A DNA stretch of 25,868 nt from Penium margaritaceum (Eukaryota > Streptophyta > Zygnematophyceae > Desmidiales > Peniaceae): the NCBI GenBank assembly GCA_023375785.1, contig SZWC01004779.1, positions 59,590 through 85,457 of the forward strand. Direction: 5' to 3'. Positions 17,801 to 25,868 of this stretch are shown piece after piece. The notes under the pieces were generated by a model, which did not search any database, had not been told where the DNA came from, and saw only the letters and a program-made list of their open reading frames with translations. The position numbers were made by a program, and so were the translations under genes. The first letter of the stretch is position 1. Each line of letters starts with the position of its first letter.

Positions 17801-20800
17801 TGGTGTCAAAGGGAGAAACCTTTTGCTATTTATTGACTAGCAAGTGCAAATACTTTCAAGAAGTAGTGGAACGGTGTGGCTACCACGTACAATGACCAAC
17901 CAGATTAGGCATGTGCTACTTACCATAACCAAATAATTTTACTATGTGTGGTTAACGTTGACAACCCATAATATGGGCCACGAATTGTCAAAGGGGGAAA
18001 CAATGGGCTGGGAACACAAAGTATCACATAACAAGCACATAGGGCTTCAATACGTTGTGGCACGGTGTGGAGACCACGCACGATGACCAACCAAAGTAGG
18101 CATATGTCACTGACCATGACCAAATAATGTCACTAAGTGTGGTAAACTTTGACAACTCACAACACGAGTCACAAATGGTCAGGGTGGAAGGTAATGGTTT
18201 GTGAATACTAGTTATCTACTAGCAAGTACAACAACCTTCAACAAGCAGTGGCACGGTATGGCTAGCGTGCACAGTGACCAACCAAAGGATGCATACGTCA
18301 CTGACTACGACCGAATAAGTCCACTATGTGTGGTCAACATTGACAACTCATAACACGAGTTACAAATGGTCAGAGGGAGACACAATGGTTTGGTAAGCCT
18401 ATGTATTGGCTAGAAAGGACAAAGAACTTCAATACGTAGTGGCACGGTGTGGCTAATATGCACACAAAACAATCAAACTAGGCATATGTCACTGATCATG
18501 ACCACAGAATTTCAATATGGGTGGTCAACGTTGACCAACCATATAACAAGTCACAAACGGTCAGGAGAGGAAACAATGCTATGAGAACATTGGTTCTCAA
18601 CTACCAAGTAGAATGACCTTCAGTCAGTAGTAGCACGGTGTGGCTACCATGCACAATGACCGACCAAAGTAGGCATATGTACTTAATTTGACCAAAGAAA
18701 TCCGCTGTGTGTGGTCAATGTTGACAACTCATAATTCGAGGCACAAATGGTCAGAGGGGGAAACAATGGTTTGGGAATATCAAGTATCACATAGCAAGCA
18801 CAAGGGGCTTCAATACGTTGTAGCACGGTGTGGAGACCATGCACGATGACCAACCAAAGTTGTCATGTCACTGACCATGACTAAATAATGTCACTACGTG
18901 TGGTAAACTTTGACAACTCACAACACGAGTCACAAATGGTCAGGGTGGAAGGTAATGGTTTGTGAATACCAGTTATCTACTAGCAAGTAAAAATACCTTC
19001 AATATGTAGTGGCACAGTGTGGCTTCAATGCACAGTGACCAACCAAAGTGTGCAAATGTCACTAACCATGACGAACAAATTTTACTTCATGTGATCAACG
19101 TTGAAAATGCATAACACGAATCACAAATGGTCAGAGGGGAAAGCAATGGATTAGGAAGCCTATGTATTGGCTAGAAAGGACAAGAAACGTCAATACGTAG
19201 TGGCACGGTGTGGCTAATATGCACACCAAGCAATCAAACTAGGCATATGTCACTGATCATGACCAGAGATTTTCAATGTGGGTGGTCAACGTTGACCAAC
19301 GATAACACCCGTCGCAAACGGTCAGGAGAGGAAACAATGCTATGAGAATATCGATTCTCAACTACCAAGTACAACGACCTTCAGTCAGTAGTAGCACGGT
19401 ATGGCTACCATGCACAATGACCGACCAAAGTAGGCATATATACTGCCTTTGACCAAATAAATCCGCTGTGTGTGGTCAATGGTGACAACTCATAATACGA
19501 GTCACAAATGGTCCGAGGGGAAAACAATGGTTTGGGAACACCAAGGATCACATAGCAAGCACAAGGGGCTTCAATACGTTGTGGCACGGTGTGGAGACCA
19601 TGCACAATGACCAACCAAAGTAGGCATATGTCACTGACCATGACCAAGTAATGTCACTAAGTGTGGTAAACTTTGACAACTCACAACACGAGTCACAAAT
19701 GGTCAAGGTGGAGGGTAATGGTTTGTGAATAGTAGTTATCTACTAGCAAGTACAAATACCTTCAATATGTAGTGGCACAATGTGGCTTTAATGCACAGTG
19801 GCCAACCAAAGTATGCATATGTCACTAACCATGACGAACAAATTTCACTTCATGTGGTCAACGTTGAAAACGCACAACACGAGTCACAAATGGTCAGAGG
19901 GGAAAACAATGGATTGGGAAGCCTATGTATTGGCTAGAAAGGACAAAGAACTTCAATACGTAGTGGCACGGTTTGGCTAATAGGCACACCAAACAATCAA
20001 ACTAGGCATATGTCACTGATCATGACCAGAGAATTTCAATATGGGTGGTCAACGTTGACCAACCATAACACGAGTCACAAACGGTCAAGAGAGGAAACAA
20101 TGCTATGAGAATATCGGTTCTTAACTACCAAGTACAATGACCTGCGGTCGGTAGTAGCGCGGTGTGGCTACCATGCACAATGACCGACCAAAGTAGGCAT
20201 ATTTACTGCCTTTGACCAAAGAAATCCGCTGTGTGTGGTCAACGTTTACAACTCATAATACGAGTCACAAATGGTCAGAGGGGGAAATAATGGTTTGGGA
20301 ACACCAAGTATCACATAGCAAGCACAAGGGGCTTCAATACGTTGTGGCACGGTGTGGAGACCATTCACGATAACTAACCAAAATAGGCATATGTCACTGA
20401 CCATGACCAAATAATAACACTACGTGTGGTAAACTTTGACAACTCACAACACGAGTCACAAATGGTCATGGTGGAAGGTAATGGTTTGTGAACACTAGTT
20501 ATCTACTAGCAAGTACAAATACCTTCAATATGTAGTGGCACAATGTGGCTTCAATGCACAGTGACCAACCAAAGTATGCATATGTCACTAACCATGACAA
20601 ATGAATTTCACTTCACGTGGTCAACGTTGAAAACGCATAACACGAGTCACTAATGGTCAGAGGGGAAAACAATGGATTGGGAAGCCTATGTATTGGCTAG
20701 AAAGGACAAATAACTTCAATACGTACTGGCATGGTGTGGCTAATATGCACACCAAACAATCAAACTAGGCATGTGTCACTGATCATGACCAGAGAATTTC

Positions 20801-23800
20801 AATATGGGTGGTCAACGTTGACCAACCATAACACGAGTCACAATAGGCCAGGAGAGGAAACAATGTTATGAGAATATCGGTTTTCAACTACCAAGTACAA
20901 TGACCTTCGTTCAGTAGTAGCGCGGCGTGGCTACCATGCACAATGACCGACCAAAGTAGGCATATTTACTGCCTTTGACCAAAGAAATCCACTTTGTGTG
21001 GTCAACGTTTACAATTTATAATACGAGTCACAAATGGTCAGAGGGAAAAACAATGGTTTGGGAACACCAAGTATCACATAGCAAGCACAAGGGGCTTCAA
21101 TACGTTGTGGCACGGTGTGGAGACCATGTACGATGACCAACCAAAGTAGGCATATGTCACTGACCATGACCAAATAATGTCACTACGTGTGGTAAACTTT
21201 GACAACTCACAACACGAGTCCCAAATGATCAGGGTGGAAGGTAATGGTTTGTGAATACTAGTTATCTACTAGCAAGTACAAATACCTTCAATATGTAGTG
21301 GCACAATGTGGCTTCAATGCACAGTGACCAACCAAAGTATGCATATGTCACTAACCATGACGAATAAATTTCACTTCACGTGGTCAACGTTGAAAACGCA
21401 TAACTCGAGTCACTACTTGTCAGAGGGGAAAACAATGGATTGAGAAGCCTATGTATTGGCTAGAAAGGACAAAGAAATTCAATACGTAGTGGCACGGTGT
21501 GGCTAATATGCACACCAAACAAAGAAACTAGGCATATGTCACTGATCATGACCAGAGAATTTCAATATGGGTGGTCAACGTTGACCAACCATAACACGAG
21601 TCACAAACGGTCAGGAGAGAAAACAATGCTATGAGAATATCGGTTCTCAACTACCAAGTACAATGACCTTCAGTCAGTAGAAGCGCAGTGTGGCTACCCT
21701 GCATAATGACCGACCAAAGTAGGCATATTTACTGCCTTTGACCAAAGAAATCCGATGTGTGTGGTCCACGTTGACAACTCATAATACGAGTCACAAATGG
21801 TCAGAGGGGGAAACAATGGTTTGGGAACACCACGTATCACATAGCAAGCACAAGGGGCTTGAATACGTTGTGGCACGGTATGGGGACCATGCACGATGAC
21901 CAACCAAAGTAGGCATATGTCACTGACCATGACCAAATAATGTCACTAAGTGTGGTAAACTTTGACAACTCACAACACGAGTCACAAATGGTCAGGGTGG
22001 AAGGTAATGGTTTGTGAATACTAGTTATCTACTAGCAAGTACAATTACCTTCAATATGTAGTGGCACAATGTGGCTTCAATGCACAGTGACCACCCAAAA
22101 GTATGCATATGTCACTGACCATGACAAAAGAATTTCACTTCATGTGGTCAACATTAAAAACGCATAACACGAGTCACAAATGGTCAGAGGGGAAAACAAT
22201 GGGTTGGGAACACTAGTTATCAACTAGGAAGTTCAAAGACCTTCAACAAGCAGTGGCACGGTATGGCTAGCGTGCACAGTGACCAACCAAAGGATGCATA
22301 CGTCAGTGACTACGACCGAATAAGTCCACTATCTGTGGTCGACAATCACAACTCATAACACGAGTCACAAATGGTCAGAGGGAGAGAAAATGGTTTAGGA
22401 AGCCTATGTATTGACTAGAAAGGACAAAAAAACTTCAATACGTAGTGGCACGGTGTGGCTAATATGCACACCAAACAACCAAACTAGGCATATGTCACTG
22501 ATCATGACCACATGATTTCAATATGGGTGGTCAACGTTGACCAACCATAACACGAGTCACAAATAATCAAGACAGGAAACAATGCTATGGGAATATCGGT
22601 TCTCAACTACCAAGTACAACGACCTTCATTCAGTAGTAGCACGGTGTGGCTACCATGTACAATGACCGACCAAAGTAGGCATATGTACTGCCTTTGACCA
22701 AAGAAATCCGCTGTGTGTGGTCAACGTTGACAACTCATAATACGAGTCACAAATGGTCAGAGGGGGAAACAATGGTTTGGGAACACCAAGTATCACATAG
22801 CAAGCACAAGGGGCTTCAATACGTTGTGGCACGGTGTGGAGANGACCAACCAAAGTAGGCATATGTCACTGACCATGACCAAATAATGTCACTAAGTGTG
22901 GTAAACTTTGACAACTCACAACACGAGTCACAAATGGTCAGGGTGGAAGGTAATGGTTTGTGAATACTAGTTATCTACTAGCAAGTACAAATACCTTCAA
23001 TATGTAGTGGCACAATGTGGCTTCAATGCACAGTGACCAACCAAAGTATGCGTATGTCACAAACCATGACAAATAAATTTCACTTCATGTGGTCAACGTT
23101 GAAAATGCATAACACGAGTCACTAATGGTCAGAGGGGAAAACAATGGATTGGGAATCCTATGTATTGGCTAGAAAGGACAAATAAATTCAATACGTAGTG
23201 GCACGATGTGGCTAATATGCACACCAAACAATCAAACTAGGCATATGTCACTGATCATGACCAGAGAATTTCAATATGGGTGGTCAACGTTGACCAACCA
23301 TAACGCGAGTCACAAACGGTCAGGAGAGGAAACAATGCTATGAGAATATTGGTTCTCAACTACCAAGTACAATGACCTTCAGTCAGTAGTAGCGCGGTAT
23401 GGCTACCATCCACAATGACCGACCAAAGTTGGCATATTTACTGCCTTTGACCAAAGAAATCCGTTGTGTGTGGTCCACGTTGACAACTCATAATATGAGT
23501 CACAAATGGTCAGAGGGGGAAACAATGGTTCGGGAACACCACGTATCACATAGCAAGCACAAGGGGCTTCAATACGTTGTGGCACGGTGTGGGGACCATG
23601 CACGATGACCAACCAAAGTAGGCATATGTCACTGACCATGACCAAATGATGTCACTAAGTGTGGTAAACTTTGACAACTCACAACACGAGTCACAAATGG
23701 TCAGGGTGGAAGGTAATGGTTTGTGAATACTAGTTATCTACTAGCAAGTACAAATACCTTCAATATGTAGTGGCACAATGTAGCTTCAATGCACAGTGAC

Positions 23801-25527
23801 CACCCAAAGTATGCATATGTCACTGACCATGACGAAGGAATTTCACTTCATGTGGTCAACGTTGAAAACGCATAACACGAGTCACAAATGGTGAGAGAAG
23901 AAAACAATGGGTTGGGAACACTAGTTATCAACTAGGAAGTACAAAGACCTTCAACAAGCAGTGGCACGGTATGGGTAGCGTGCACAGTGACCAACCAAAG
24001 GATGCATACGTCACTGACTACAACCGAATAAGTCCACTATGTGTGGTCAACATTGACAACTCATAACACGAGTCACAAATGGTCAGAGGGAGAGAAAATG
24101 GTTTAGGAAGCCTATGTATTGACTAGAAAGGACAAAAAACTTCAATACGCAGTGGCACGGTGTGGCTAATATGCACACCAAACAACCAAACTAGGCATAT
24201 GTCACTGATCATGACCACATAATTTCAATATGGGTGGTCAACGTTGACCAACCATAACACGAGTCACAAACGATCAGGACAGGAAACAATGCTATGGGAA
24301 TATCGGTTCTCAACTACCAAGTACAACGACCTTCATTCAGTAGTAGCACGGTGTGGCTACCATGTACAATGATCGACCAGAGGAGGCATATGTACTGCCT
24401 TTGACCAAAGAAATCTGCTGTGTGTGGTCAACGTTGACAACTCATAATACGAGTCACAAATGGTCAGAGGGGGAAACAATGGTTTGGGAACACCAAGTAT
24501 CCCATAGCAAGCACAAGGGGCTTCAATACGTTGTGGCACGCTGTGGAGACCATGCACGATGACCAACCAAAGTAGGCATATGTCACTGACCATGACCAAA
24601 CAATGTCACTAAGTGTGGTAAACTTTGACAACTCATAACCCGAGTCACGAATGGTCAGGGTGGAAGGTAACGGTTTGTGAATACTAGTTATCTACTAGCA
24701 AGTACAAATACCTTCAATATGTAGTGGCACAATGTGGCCTCCATGCACGGTGACCAACCAAAGTATGCATATGTCACTAACCATGACGAACAAATTTCAC
24801 GTATGTGGTCAATGTTGAAAACGCATAACACGAGTCACAAATGGTTAGAGGGGAAAACAATGGATTGGGGACACTGGATATCAACTAGCAAGTACAAAGA
24901 CCTTCAACAAGCAGTGGCATGGTATGGCTAGCGTGCACAGTGACCAACCAAAGGATGCATACGTCACTGACTACGACCGAGTAAGTCCACTATGTGTGGT
25001 CAACATTGACAACTCATAACGCCAGTCCCAAATGGTCAGAGGGAGAGACAATGGTTTGCGAAGCATATGTATTGACTATAAAGGACAAAGAACTTCAATA
25101 CGTAGTGGCACGGTGTTGCTAATATGCACACCAAACAATCAAACTTGGCATATGTCACTCATCATGACCACAAAGTTTCAATATGAGTGGTCAACGCTGA
25201 CCAACCATAACACGAGTCACAAACGGTAAGAAGAGGAAACAATGCTATGAGAATATCGGTTCTCAACTACGAAGTTCAATGACCTTCAGTCTGTAGTAGC
25301 ACGGTGTGCCTACCATGCACAATGACCGACCAAAGTAGGCATATGTACTGCATTTGACCAGAGAAATCCGCTGTGTGTGATCAACGTTGACAACTCATAA
25401 TACGAGTCACAAATGGTCAGAGGGGGAAACGATGGTTTGGGAATACTTGGTATCGACTAGCAAGTACGAAGACCTTCGATAAGTGGTGGCAGGGTATGGC
25501 TACCATGCACAATGACCAACCAAAATA
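17801..25527. repeat. Satellite array, right arm, with higher-order repeats (~40 monomers)
   Basis: Monomers of about 190 bp continue for 7.7 kb. Type A monomers begin at 18142, 18903, 19666, 20429, 21192, 21955, 22901, 23664 and 24618. Spacings are 761, then 763 four times, then 946, 763 and 954. So A-B-C-D units of 763 bp dominate, and two units gain an extra E monomer (A-E-B'-C-D). The 946 value is short because an N at 22843 replaces about 11 bases. The first monomers (17801-18130) are the most diverged, as usual at array edges. The last unit ends in the same truncated D* variant as the left arm. No gene is credible within it. Confidence 0.95.
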
Positions 25528-25797
25528 TTATTGTGTCATTGAATATCATAAAAAGAGTTTCACTGTGTCTTGTCAACTTTCCTTCTTACGGCTGGTCAAT
25601 CGCAGCAATGGTTGAGAGGTTATTCAAGCTCGAAGTTGCAAAACTCAAGACTTAGTCTGCGTCAATTGTTTATGAATAAACTGAAATTGTTATCATTCAT
25701 ATTTTTGAAAACTACCCTACTATCTTACAACCCCTTATTTTACGCCCTTTACCCATAGGAACCCTTATAATGTCATTTGGACAACATATGAATACCA
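25528..25797. repeat. AT-rich array-flanking segment, right copy
   Basis: Second copy of 1673-1945, same orientation, about 96% identical by eye. An open frame of 62 codons at 25570 is not supported by any motif. The segment again separates the terminal satellite monomer from the tRNA-like sequence. Confidence 0.85.
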
Positions 25798-25868
25798 TGT
25801 GAGTTGGCTTAGTGCTTATAGAGTTAGATTCTGGAGCGATAGGTCCTGGGTTTGAATCCTCGTACGCG
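25798..25868 (+). other. tRNA-like sequence, right copy (cut by window end)
   Basis: Same A box (TGGCTTAGTGC, 25805-25815) and B box (GGTTTGAATCC, 25849-25859) as 1946-2018, offset by 23,852 bp. The visible part differs from the left copy by one base, near the 3' acceptor strand. The window stops before the end of the acceptor strand. Confidence 0.75.

Noticed and set aside
17801..25527. CRISPR-like array
   Set aside because: Units of about 190 bp are similar throughout, with no short repeat and unique spacer alternation; the context is eukaryotic satellite.

Overview
The window looks like a repeat-dense, heterochromatin-like stretch of a large eukaryotic nuclear genome. The reasons are a Ty3/gypsy LTR retrotransposon, a higher-order satellite array and a tRNA-derived sequence, with no intact host gene. 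The single-N joins at 15503 and 22843 point to a draft assembly. A plant-lineage host (land plant or streptophyte alga such as Chara) is my best guess from the element style, but the sequence does not prove it.

Layout. 1-1672: end of a satellite array of about 190-bp monomers. 1673-1945: AT-rich flank without genes. 1946-2018: tRNA-like sequence with Pol III A and B boxes. 2019-2121: spacer with a G13 tract. 2122-17687: one 15,566-bp decayed Ty3/gypsy element with two 1,380-bp LTRs (2122-3501 and 16308-17687). 17688-17800: unidentified spacer. 17801-25527: second, 7.7-kb arm of the same satellite. 25528-25868: second copy of the AT-rich flank and tRNA-like sequence, cut by the window end.

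The retrotransposon reads gag (Pro/Gln-rich N-terminus, retrotransposon gag domain, CCHC knuckle), protease, reverse transcriptase, RNase H, a second protease copy, about 3.2 kb of unrecognised linker (Pro/Thr-rich, helical, Ala-rich coiled coil), integrase, and a long C-terminal tail of Cys-rich PHD-type zinc fingers. A polypurine tract and the 3' LTR follow. It is dead: at least 14 in-frame TAG codons, one TAA, three TGA and several frameshifts interrupt it, and the reverse transcriptase active site has YIDN where YxDD is expected. Nearly every stop can come from one C-to-T change, TAG being a changed CAG. This fits decay by cytosine methylation.

The satellite is organised as higher-order repeats. 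A four-monomer unit A-B-C-D recurs at exactly 763 bp several times, and a five-monomer form A-E-B'-C-D is about 950 bp. Both arms end in the same variant monomer followed by the same AT-rich and tRNA-like module, 23,852 bp apart. The most unusual points are the duplicated protease, the PHD-finger tail on a Ty3/gypsy polyprotein, the very long RNase H-to-integrase insertion, and the array-boundary module.
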